From positions 1-17,054 of the forward strand of contig JAFGSO010000205.1 of the NCBI GenBank assembly GCA_016934605.1: DNA of 17,054 nt, in the 5' to 3' direction. The position numbers were made by a program, and so were the translations under genes. A model generated the notes under the pieces. That model had not been told where the DNA came from. It ran no database searches and saw nothing but the letters and a program-made list of their open reading frames with translations. The DNA comes from Calditrichota bacterium. GTDB taxonomy: Bacteria > Calditrichota > Calditrichia > RBG-13-44-9. Shown piece after piece: positions 1 to 7,084 of the stretch. Positions within the stretch are counted from its first letter, which is position 1, and each line of letters begins with the position of its first letter.

Positions 1-314
1 TAGATCTTACCAAAACCGGGATCACCGGAAAAGATGCGGAGAATGCCTTACACGCATCCGGTATTACAGTCAATAAAAATATGGTTCCGTTTGATGAAAG
101 AAGCCCTTTTGTAACCAGTGGTATCCGTCTGGGGACTCCGGCACTTACAACCCGCGGCTTTAAAGAAGAAGAGATGCAGGGAGTGGGACAGCTTATTGAC
201 CGGGTATTGAAAAATATGGATAATGAAAAGATATATCAGCACGTCCGGGAGGAAGTACATGAAATGTGTGCTGAATATCCCCTGTATGACTTTGGTAAGG
301 AACTGGAAGATTAA
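1..314 (+). CDS. glyA: Serine hydroxymethyltransferase, C-terminal part (5' end outside window)
   Basis: PLP-dependent cytosolic enzyme that interconverts serine plus tetrahydrofolate with glycine plus 5,10-methylene-tetrahydrofolate, the main source of one-carbon units. Only the last ~104 codons are present; the reading frame is open from position 3 and ends at TAA 312-314. The visible C-terminal domain carries the family's conserved stretch: GKDAENAL, then ITVNKNMVPFDERSPFVTSG, then IRLGTPALTTRGFKEEEM. The Arg in SGIRLGTPA corresponds to the substrate-carboxylate-binding arginine of the family. The tail (YPLYDFGKELED) has the normal length, so the 3' end is intact. An intrinsic terminator follows 20 bp downstream, so the gene is probably the last of its transcription unit. 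Identification is by motif recognition and is close to certain. Confidence 0.95.
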   Translation, partial: DLTKTGITGKDAENALHASGITVNKNMVPFDERSPFVTSGIRLGTPALTTRGFKEEEMQGVGQLIDRVLKNMDNEKIYQHVREEVHEMCAEYPLYDFGKELED

Positions 315-334
315 CAGTTTTTAAATTTGATTTC

Positions 335-360
335 AAGGCGGCATTTTAGCCGCCTTTTTT
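335..360 (+). terminator. Intrinsic terminator after glyA
   Basis: A perfect 8-bp stem (AAGGCGGC at 335-342 with GCCGCCTT at 349-356) with a 6-nt loop (ATTTTA) is followed by a T run at 355-360. It lies 20 bp after the glyA stop codon. This is a textbook Rho-independent terminator on the plus strand. The next gene is on the opposite strand, so it also separates two convergent units. Confidence 0.93.
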
Positions 361-456
361 ATAATTCAGATTGATTCAAGAATGCAATTTACATAATTAT
401 CTTCTTTTTACATGCTTTTTTCAAAATGTATTCGTCAGCTCAGACTAATGTCTCTT

Positions 457-1803
457 TCATCGAAGTAGCACTAATTTCCTGATCTGGAAATGACCTTCAT
501 GGATCAATCGGCAAAAATATATCCCGCTTGACACCTCTTTTCCGGCACTGTCTTTCCCATCCCAGATTCGACGATGGATTCCTGCACGTAAAATACCATT
601 CTCAACTGTTTTCAGATGGCGGCCATTTATATCAAATATTTCAAGAGAAATTTTTTCCGACTTCGGCAAAAAAAATTCAATTAAAGTGATTTGATTGAAG
701 GGATTTGGATAATTCGGTAGGAGTTCAAAATCTCCGGCAAGAGTAGAAGAACCGGCATTAATTCCTGACGGGAGATTCCTCAGAACAGTAACACCGGAGG
801 GGGATATTTCAATGATCGCTTTCCGGGTTGCCACATATAGAAGTTCAATTCCCGGTTTTTTATACAAACCGATAACAGCACTGTCCAACTGATGATAAAA
901 AGTCCATGACATCCCATAGTCATTGCTGGTATATATTTCTGATCCCCTGGACAGAAACAGCGTACCGGCCAGTTTTTCATCAATAGCAACTGACAGGTTC
1001 ACTGAATCTGTTAATAATTCATGCCAGGAATTGCCTCCGTCAGGTGAAATGTTAAGCGAATTTCCGTAAATCCCCTCAACCACTGTATAAATATGCTGGC
1101 TGTCCGGATCGAAATATAAGCGGTTTTTAGAATAGTTCCCTATTACTGTATCAACCGCTGAAAAGGTTACTCCACCATCATTTGATTTATGTAAAATCGC
1201 AGTACGGGGAGTTCCGGAAATGGGATTTGAACTGAAGATAATCCGGTCATTAAAAGGAGAAATCGAAATCAGTTTGAAATAATTGACTGCTACACCAGGA
1301 TCAAAATCCCAGGTAATCCCCCCGTCTAAACTTTTAAACAGATTTTGATTCATTTCTGCATACACCAGGCTATCATTTTGGCTTGAAATTTCAATATTAT
1401 TGACCATCCCCATCCAGGTGAATACCCCAATACTATCCCAGCGGCTGATGTATGCTGTCGGATCAATTTTCATCCAGGCACCACAATAAATGTAACTGGC
1501 TGGATCTTTATGCCAGAATTCATAATCCTCAACAACAACGCCATCGTCATTGAAGCCAGATGGATCCGTGAAATAATATTCCTGCAGAAAAAGAGTAACA
1601 TTTCCCTGACACAGATCCATATGATACACATCATTCGAATACCAGCCGGGTCCACCATGGTATTCTTTAAAATAGAGATGTGTATTACCACGGTTGTCTT
1701 CCATTCCGCGAAACTCTGAAAAAATGTTATTATCTGATTGAGCAGAGGAGAGCAATGCAAAAAGAAAAAAGCCAAGCAGAAGGCTAAATCTTAAATCAAC
1801 CAT
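457..1803 (-). CDS. Secreted Asp-box (BNR-like) repeat protein with type IX sorting domain
   Basis: A 448-residue exported protein of unknown role. Residues 1-22 form a signal peptide (hydrophobic run SLLLGFFLFALLSSA). At least four Asp-box motifs follow: SLDGGITW (158-165), SNDGGVTF (207-214), SPDGGNSW (253-260) and the degenerate SNDYGMSW (293-300). Such boxes sit on beta-propeller blades of sialidase- and sortilin-like folds, but the arrangement here does not show a sialidase active site, so no enzymatic function is claimed. Residues ~363-448 are a C-terminal sorting domain of the YPNPFN type (NYPNPFNQ, IFDINGRHLKTV, SSGIYFCRL, ending IRKLVLLR), which in FCB bacteria directs type IX secretion. 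Residues 23-150 match nothing I recognise. The ATG at 1803 has the SD GGAGG (1808-1812) four nucleotides upstream. The gene stands alone, convergent to glyA and divergent from the transporter. Confidence 0.88.
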   Translation of the reverse strand: MVDLRFSLLLGFFLFALLSSAQSDNNIFSEFRGMEDNRGNTHLYFKEYHGGPGWYSNDVYHMDLCQGNVTLFLQEYYFTDPSGFNDDGVVVEDYEFWHKDPASYIYCGAWMKIDPTAYISRWDSIGVFTWMGMVNNIEISSQNDSLVYAEMNQNLFKSLDGGITWDFDPGVAVNYFKLISISPFNDRIIFSSNPISGTPRTAILHKSNDGGVTFSAVDTVIGNYSKNRLYFDPDSQHIYTVVEGIYGNSLNISPDGGNSWHELLTDSVNLSVAIDEKLAGTLFLSRGSEIYTSNDYGMSWTFYHQLDSAVIGLYKKPGIELLYVATRKAIIEISPSGVTVLRNLPSGINAGSSTLAGDFELLPNYPNPFNQITLIEFFLPKSEKISLEIFDINGRHLKTVENGILRAGIHRRIWDGKDSAGKEVSSGIYFCRLIHEGHFQIRKLVLLR

Positions 1804-1843
1804 AGAACCTCCACAATAATATTTAATTTTATTAGGGTTCTAT
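1802..1843 (-). promoter_or_regulatory. Dyad over the start region of the Asp-box protein gene (possible RBS-sequestering hairpin)
   Basis: ATAGAACC (plus 1802-1809) and GGTTCTAT (plus 1836-1843) are perfect 8-bp inverted copies. On the minus-strand mRNA the downstream arm runs from the last two G of the SD GGAGG into the start codon. An inner AATAA (1815-1819) / TTATT (1829-1833) pair can stack inside it. The structure is visible in the sequence; its regulatory role is inferred. It could equally be a dyad operator. Confidence 0.4.
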
Positions 1844-2060
1844 TTTAAGCTTATTGTCTGTCTAACGCCGGGTATTTGAGGTATACAGAACCTGATTTTT
1901 CCCTCGAGTTCATCTGCTTAAACTGAACATTATTTTTGTATTACCAGAATTTACATTTTTTAGCTGAAATTGTCAATAGAGGCCAATCATTATTTTTTTA
2001 TTTTGGGAACGCTTCAATTCAACCTAAATTCTCAATCTTTACCGGAGGGGAGCCAATTTT

Positions 2061-2951
2061 ATGCTGTATCTTGGAGAAATTGCCGGACTGGCAACTGCCC
2101 TGTGCTGGTCTCTCACCTCCATTGTTTTCACAGGGGTCAGCAGACGGATCGGTGCTTTGCAGGTAAACCTGTACCGGTTGCCACTGGCTTTGATTCTGCT
2201 GGCTGTGACCTATTTTATTTTCTGGGGACATCTGAACATTTCAGTTTCACCGGTTCTGTGGCTATCTGCCAGCGGCATTGTGGGACTTGCCATTGGAGAT
2301 ACCTTTCTTTTTCAGGCCCTGGTTCAGATCGGGGCCAGGCTCAGTATGCTTCTGATGTCACTTGCTCCTCCCATAACTGCGGTTCTTGGATATATTTTTC
2401 TGAACGAGACCATCGGAATTATGGGAATTACCGGAATTTTTATTACGGTTGCCGGTGTTTCATGGGTGGTTGCCGAACGTACGCCGGACTCTTCCGGCCG
2501 TAAAACACATATATCAGTACAGGGTATTTTATGGGGCATTCTGGCTGCAATAGGGCAGGCAGTGGGACTGATCCTGGCAAAAAAAGGACTGATCTATGAC
2601 ATCCATCCCATGCTGGCTACACTCATCCGGATGGCAGGCGCCACTGTTATTCTGTGGCCCTTATCCATACTGACTGGACGTTTGCAGAATCCATTCAAGG
2701 TTCTCCCCCGTGATACCCATGCCACCAAACTGCTCTTGCTCGGAGTGATATTCGGGCCATATCTGGGAGTGACACTTTCGCTGGTGGCCGTTAAGTACAC
2801 CCACACCGGAATTGCAGCCACACTTATGTCCACCATGCCGGTTATAATGATTCCGCTGCTCATTTTTATTGAAAAGGAAAAGCCAACCTGGAGAGCTATT
2901 CTGGGAGCCGTTGTGGCCGTGGCAGGTGTAGGAATATTGTTCTTGCGATAA
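2061..2951 (+). CDS. EamA/DMT-superfamily transporter
   Basis: Integral inner-membrane protein of 296 residues in the drug/metabolite transporter superfamily, whose members export amino acids, nucleotides or other small metabolites. The substrate cannot be predicted. Two homologous EamA halves are visible: residues ~2-138 (ending ITGIFITVAGVSWVVAE) and ~152-295 (ending AILGAVVAVAGVGILFLR), each built of five hydrophobic segments, giving the usual ten-helix layout. Length is normal for the family. The conserved Pro-rich helix of each half is present (SLAPPITAVLGYIFLNE at 100-116 and MSTMPVIMIPLLIFIEKE at 256-273). The start ATG follows an SD-like GGAGGGGAG (2044-2052) 8 nt upstream. The gene is probably monocistronic: it is divergent from the Asp-box gene, and the following protease gene has its own 114-bp upstream gap. 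Confidence 0.9.
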   Translation: MLYLGEIAGLATALCWSLTSIVFTGVSRRIGALQVNLYRLPLALILLAVTYFIFWGHLNISVSPVLWLSASGIVGLAIGDTFLFQALVQIGARLSMLLMSLAPPITAVLGYIFLNETIGIMGITGIFITVAGVSWVVAERTPDSSGRKTHISVQGILWGILAAIGQAVGLILAKKGLIYDIHPMLATLIRMAGATVILWPLSILTGRLQNPFKVLPRDTHATKLLLLGVIFGPYLGVTLSLVAVKYTHTGIAATLMSTMPVIMIPLLIFIEKEKPTWRAILGAVVAVAGVGILFLR

Positions 2952-3054
2952 ATTTCCTATAAAACTGATATTATATGAATTTCCGGCTGACTTTTTACTT
3001 TTTTATGCATCCAAATATTATTATCAGAGTAAAACATTTAATTTTTACTAAATC

Positions 3055-3060
3055 AGGAGG
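3055..3060 (+). promoter_or_regulatory. Strong RBS that fixes a TTG start
   Basis: AGGAGG ends five nucleotides before TTG at 3066. No ATG or GTG in frame lies near it, and the TTG opens directly onto a signal peptide, so TTG is very likely the true start of the S8 protease. Confidence 0.8.
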
Positions 3061-3065
3061 TTAAG

Positions 3066-6017
3066 TTGAATTCATCAGGAACGATCTTCACCACTATTAC
3101 CGTAGTTTTAATGCTTCTATTCATCATATTTTCTTCTTTCAATATTCTGGAAGCAGCACATGGTAATGCTTCACAGAAAACGCATATCACTCAAAAAACA
3201 GCTGGCGTGCCCCAGTCGGATATTTCCAGGATGGTTTCTTCATCTTCCAGGACAATTTTTCCAGGGATGATTGTTATCAAATTCCGGGTTGCCATACAAA
3301 CAGGTGAATATACAATATCAGGGTTATCATCTGCGTTTCAACAAAAACTGGAAAGATATAGTATCAATTCTATTGAACCGGCTTTTCCGTTTATCAGTGA
3401 TCACAGAATGGAACAGTCCAGTGAAATGCAGCGGATTCATTTTCTCTATTTCCAGTCCTCGCAAGCACCAGAAGTGGTAGCGGCGGAATTTGCGGTCCTG
3501 CCAGAAATAGAATATGCCGAACCGAAATTTATATATGAACTTCTGGAAACACCCAATGACCCGCAGTACGGTGTCATGTCCCAGTTCCCATTTGTGCGGG
3601 CAGATTCTGCCTGGTTTAGCGTAAAAGGTGAACAGGATTCGGTGGTAATTGCGGTGGTTGATGGTGGTACCGACTGGGATCATGAAGATCTCGTGGGAAA
3701 TGTGTGGAACAATCCCGGTGAAATAGACGGCAATGGAATTGATGATGATAATAACGGTTTTATCGATGATATTCGCGGCTGGAATTTCCCGAACAATTCC
3801 AATGATCCCACAGGCAATCCTGCAACCCCACAAAGTGCTGCACACGGAACCCATGTCGCCGGAACTGCAGCCGGTGTCACCAATAATGGAATCGGGGTAA
3901 GCAGTATCAGCTGGAACTGTCAGTTGATGCCGGTGAATGCAGCCCATCCGACAGCAGACCGGGCAATTGCTTACGGTTATGAAGGTATTGCCTATGCAGC
4001 AGCAAACGGAGCTGATATCATCAACTGCAGCTGGGGCGGTCTGGGCGGTACTTCACGCTTTGAACAGGATGTGATTGACTTTGCCTACTCCCAGGGAACA
4101 CTGGTGGTGGCTGCTGCCGGGAACAGCAATAACAACAACGATATCATTCCCCACCTGCCTTCCAACTACAGACATGTACTTTCGGTAGGGGCCATAAACA
4201 AATCTTCGGATTTGAAGGCAAGTTTTTCAAATTATGGTGTATCGGTGGACGTGTTCGCTCCCGGAGTTAGTATTCTCAGTACTACTCCAAATAATGGTTA
4301 TCAATCCAGTGGCTGGAGCGGAACATCAATGGCCAGTCCGATGGCTGCCGGACTTGCCGGATTAATCAAAACCCTGCAGCCCGGACTCAGCGTTGACGAA
4401 CTCCGCGAAAGGGTACGTGTGAGCAGTGTTCCAATAGACGATGCTAATCCCAGCTATTTCCAGCTTCTGGGTATGGGACGGATCGACGCTTTGAATGCAG
4501 TAACCACTTCAGCGGAGCCCGCCATCCGGGTGGCTGATTATTCCTTTACCGATAGTGGTGGCGATGGAATCATCAATGCCGGTGAAACCATCGATCTGGA
4601 TGTTCTATTTGTTAATTTTCTGGCAAACGCTTCAAATGTAACGCTTAACGTTATTACAAATGACCCGGATGTTACAATCACCCAATCCGCCGGAAATATC
4701 AGTTCTTTTCCCGGGGGGGACACACTGGAAATATCGTTCCAGTTCCAGGTTGGAGGAGGCGTTCCCGACGGTCATGATCTTCGTTTTACCACACTTGTTT
4801 CCAGCGGACAATATACAGACCGGGATCTGATTCACCTGTTGGTCAATCCACCACAGTTTGCGGTCCATGAGACCGGAATATTACAGACGGCCATTACAAC
4901 TCAGGGTAACATCGGCTGGATAGACTTTCAGGGTGGTTCAGGCGGCATAGGATTCACCTACAACGGAAATGATTTTTTATTTGAAGGGGGATTGATGATT
5001 GGCACTGCCAGCAGCAAGGTGTCAGATTGTATCCGTGGAATTGACGGACAGGTGCAGGACGATGATTTTCGGCCAAGGGCAAATGAATTTTTATCAATTG
5101 TGTCACCGGGCCAGTATTCCAATGAAGAAGGGACGATTCACCTGGTGGACTCACTGGCAGCCTCCCCGATTGGCGTATCTATTTTGCAAAAAACCTATGC
5201 CGATACTGGTGAATTTATCAATGATTTTGTCATTTTTGAATATCAGATTTTCAATCCCACGCCCAATACTATCAGCGATCTTTATGTGGGGCTATTTTTC
5301 GACTGGGATATAGTAGTAGGAGGTGGAGTGGATAACTTTGCCCGTTATGATGCAGCGCGAAAGATGGGTTATGTTCAGGATGCTTCAACTAACCCGGTCA
5401 AATTAGCCGCAACAAAACTATTAACCGGAAATTCCGGGGTGTCCTATCGTTCAATCAACAACCCAACTGAAATTTACGACGGTTTCACCGACCTGGAAAA
5501 ATGGAATTTCATGAGCGGTGGGATTCAAACACAGAATTTAAATTCCACAGACATTTCCACACTTCTGGCTGAAGGACCTCTTTCTATATCTACTGGTCAG
5601 TCTGTTACGGTAGCATTTGCTGTGATTGGTGCCGGAAGTCTGAATGAATTGCTGATACATGCAGACAATGCCCAGAATTTCTGGAACGATCCAAGCATGG
5701 ATATTCAACTGGTAGCAAACCAGACTCCTTCCGGTTTCACTTTAAAGCAGAACTATCCCAATCCGTTCAATTCCAGCACCACAATCTCATTTGAGATTCC
5801 GCGCTCCGAATTAGCCAAATTGACAATATTTAACATATTAGGGCAGACTGTGAGGAATCTGGTAAACGAAAATTTGACGGCTGGCAGATATACTGTGACA
5901 TGGGATGGTACTGACGGCCATGGAAATCCGGTACCCAGTGGACTGTATTTTTATAAACTAAGTCTTGGGAATGAGGGGGAAAATTCCATCATCCGCAAGA
6001 TGATGCTGGTGAAATAG
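3066..6017 (+). CDS. Secreted subtilisin-like serine protease (S8 family) with type IX sorting domain
   Basis: A 983-residue extracellular or surface protease. Residues 1-31 look like a signal peptide (VVLMLLFIIFSSFNILEA). Residues ~62-160 resemble a fervidolysin-type propeptide (PGMIVIKFR, then EYAEPKFIYELLETPNDPQ). The S8 catalytic domain spans ~165-480 with a complete triad: Asp199 in VVIAVVDGGTDWDHEDL, His260 in AAHGTHVAGT, Ser421 in SGTSMASPMAAGLAG; Asn353 (AAAGNSN) is the oxyanion-hole residue. An acidic insert at 219-235 (DGNGIDDDNNGFIDD) looks like a calcium site common in this branch. Residues ~485-600 look like a CARDB/Ig-like beta sandwich (GGDGIINAGETIDLDV). Residues ~600-890 are an unrecognised beta-rich region. 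Residues ~895-983 are a YPNPFN sorting domain ending IIRKMMLVK. The start is TTG with the SD AGGAGG 5 nt upstream. Probably a nutrient-scavenging or processing protease; targets unknown. Confidence 0.93.
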   Translation: MNSSGTIFTTITVVLMLLFIIFSSFNILEAAHGNASQKTHITQKTAGVPQSDISRMVSSSSRTIFPGMIVIKFRVAIQTGEYTISGLSSAFQQKLERYSINSIEPAFPFISDHRMEQSSEMQRIHFLYFQSSQAPEVVAAEFAVLPEIEYAEPKFIYELLETPNDPQYGVMSQFPFVRADSAWFSVKGEQDSVVIAVVDGGTDWDHEDLVGNVWNNPGEIDGNGIDDDNNGFIDDIRGWNFPNNSNDPTGNPATPQSAAHGTHVAGTAAGVTNNGIGVSSISWNCQLMPVNAAHPTADRAIAYGYEGIAYAAANGADIINCSWGGLGGTSRFEQDVIDFAYSQGTLVVAAAGNSNNNNDIIPHLPSNYRHVLSVGAINKSSDLKASFSNYGVSVDVFAPGVSILSTTPNNGYQSSGWSGTSMASPMAAGLAGLIKTLQPGLSVDELRERVRVSSVPIDDANPSYFQLLGMGRIDALNAVTTSAEPAIRVADYSFTDSGGDGIINAGETIDLDVLFVNFLANASNVTLNVITNDPDVTITQSAGNISSFPGGDTLEISFQFQVGGGVPDGHDLRFTTLVSSGQYTDRDLIHLLVNPPQFAVHETGILQTAITTQGNIGWIDFQGGSGGIGFTYNGNDFLFEGGLMIGTASSKVSDCIRGIDGQVQDDDFRPRANEFLSIVSPGQYSNEEGTIHLVDSLAASPIGVSILQKTYADTGEFINDFVIFEYQIFNPTPNTISDLYVGLFFDWDIVVGGGVDNFARYDAARKMGYVQDASTNPVKLAATKLLTGNSGVSYRSINNPTEIYDGFTDLEKWNFMSGGIQTQNLNSTDISTLLAEGPLSISTGQSVTVAFAVIGAGSLNELLIHADNAQNFWNDPSMDIQLVANQTPSGFTLKQNYPNPFNSSTTISFEIPRSELAKLTIFNILGQTVRNLVNENLTAGRYTVTWDGTDGHGNPVPSGLYFYKLSLGNEGENSIIRKMMLVK

Positions 6018-6080
6018 ATATTTTTTGAACTGGACAAAAGCAATTGATAATTGATAATTTGCAAGGCTTTAAGCGGAGGA

Positions 6081-6995
6081 TCAGAAATTTTTATCCAACC
6101 GCTGAAGCCCGGATGTATATGCCAATTCCAGAGCTTTGCGAAAATCGGAATATGGGAGGGCATTGCTGATTTCCTTATAAAATCGAGCTTCTCCAGTGGG
6201 TCTGTACTGGGGCATAATATTCAGATAGGTATCGGGCGAAATCTCTTTAACGATAAATTCAAATATCTGTTTTGAATCTTCCAGCATTCCCGGCATCACC
6301 AGGTGACGAATTAAGAGGCCACGACGGGCAATACCACCTTTGATAACCAGATCTCCCACCTGTCTGTGCATTTCACGAATTGCTTTTCGCGCAATGGTTG
6401 CATAATCCGGAACGGCAGTATATCGTGCCGCTCTCTTATTATGGAAAAACTTGAAATCCGGCATGTAAATATCCACCAGACCATCCAGCAGTCTGAGGCT
6501 TTCCAGACTGTCGTATCCGCTGGAATTATAGACCAGTGGTATAGTAAGACCGTCTTCAGCTGCATATTTTAAAGCTTCAATCAGCTGGGGAACAATGTGG
6601 CTGGGTGTCACGATATTTATATTATGACATCCCATTTTTTGGAGTTTCAGCATCATGTTCGAAAATTGGGTGATCTCGGTTGTTCGGCCTTCCAAAAGAT
6701 GACTTGTATCATAATTCTGGCAAAACAGGCATCTCAGGTTGCATCCCGCAATAAAAATAGTTCCGGAGCCGTGATTTCCAACCAGAGGTGCCTCTTCCCC
6801 GAAATGGGGAAAAAAGCTGGATATAACAGGGTGATAACCTGTCCGGCACTCACCAATTTCGTCCTGAAGACGATTCACATGGCACCGTCTGGGACAGGCC
6901 GTGCAATCTTTCAGGATTTGCCTCGCCCGGACAACTTTCTCTTCAAACAGTCCGCTTTGCAGCGCATTAATATATTTAGATTTATAAAATTCCAC
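6081..6995 (-). CDS. PflX-like radical SAM protein (COG1313 type)
   Basis: A 304-residue protein (from the GTG start) of the radical SAM superfamily, which cleaves S-adenosylmethionine reductively at a [4Fe-4S] cluster. The cluster motif is GCNLRCLFCQN (Cys85, Cys89, Cys92). A second cysteine set near the N-terminus (DCTACPRRC plus GEC; Cys31, 34, 38, 50) marks the PflX-like branch, annotated as homologous to pyruvate formate-lyase activase but of unproven function. Other conserved parts are MGCHNINIVTPSHIVPQ, YNSSGY, DIYMPDFKF, IRHLVMPGM and NIMPQYRPTGEA. Start choice: GTG at 6995 has AGGAC 5 nt upstream and yields the N-terminus usual for the family (a short helix, then CTxCPRxC). An upstream in-frame TTG at 7028 falls in the loop of a terminator-like hairpin and is less likely. 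No glycyl-radical enzyme lies nearby. Confidence 0.88.
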   Translation of the reverse strand: MEFYKSKYINALQSGLFEEKVVRARQILKDCTACPRRCHVNRLQDEIGECRTGYHPVISSFFPHFGEEAPLVGNHGSGTIFIAGCNLRCLFCQNYDTSHLLEGRTTEITQFSNMMLKLQKMGCHNINIVTPSHIVPQLIEALKYAAEDGLTIPLVYNSSGYDSLESLRLLDGLVDIYMPDFKFFHNKRAARYTAVPDYATIARKAIREMHRQVGDLVIKGGIARRGLLIRHLVMPGMLEDSKQIFEFIVKEISPDTYLNIMPQYRPTGEARFYKEISNALPYSDFRKALELAYTSGLQRLDKNF

Positions 6996-7000
6996 GAGAC

Positions 7001-7005
7001 GTCCT
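7001..7005 (-). promoter_or_regulatory. RBS supporting the GTG start of the radical SAM gene
   Basis: On the minus strand AGGAC precedes GTG (6995-6993) by five nucleotides, the same spacing seen at other starts in this window. It directly follows the T tract of the hairpin at 7014-7045. Confidence 0.5.
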
Positions 7006-7045
7006 AAAATAAAAATGAAGGAATTCAAAACCTGCTTCCTTCATT
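7006..7045 (-). terminator. Terminator-like hairpin after the GT81 gene
   Basis: On the minus strand AATGAAGGAA (7045-7036) and TTCCTTCATT (7023-7014) form a perfect 10-bp stem with a 12-nt loop, followed by TTTTTATTTT (7015-7006). It lies about 40 bp after the stop codon of the glycosyltransferase. The stem is only moderately GC-rich, so strength is uncertain. It abuts the RBS of the radical SAM gene, so read-through or attenuation is possible. Confidence 0.7.
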
Positions 7046-7084
7046 CTGCAATCACATAAAATTATTGTTTAACACATCGAATAT

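Noticed and set aside
457..1803. Asp-box protein as a sialidase
   Set aside because: Asp boxes are shared by many propeller proteins; no sialidase arginine triad or FRIP motif is visible.
1970..2503. Open frame of 177 codons overlapping the first half of the EamA transporter
   Set aside because: It lies entirely in another frame of a well-supported membrane protein, starts upstream without an RBS and its translation is rich in Cys, Gly and His with no recognisable domain.
3327..3947. Antisense open frame of 206 codons inside the S8 protease gene
   Set aside because: It covers the coding region of the protease catalytic domain on the opposite strand; the sense frame has a full catalytic triad, so this is a shadow.
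6042..6060. AT-rich tandem ATTGATA repeat in the gap between the S8 protease and radical SAM genes
   Set aside because: Only about two and a half units in a short AT-rich spacer; no T tract and no GC stem, so neither a terminator nor a meaningful repeat array.
6081..6995. Radical SAM protein as the AmmeMemoRadiSam enzyme or a true pyruvate formate-lyase activase
   Set aside because: The N-terminal cysteine set and downstream motifs fit the PflX-like branch better, and there is no memo, AMMECR1 or glycyl-radical enzyme gene nearby.
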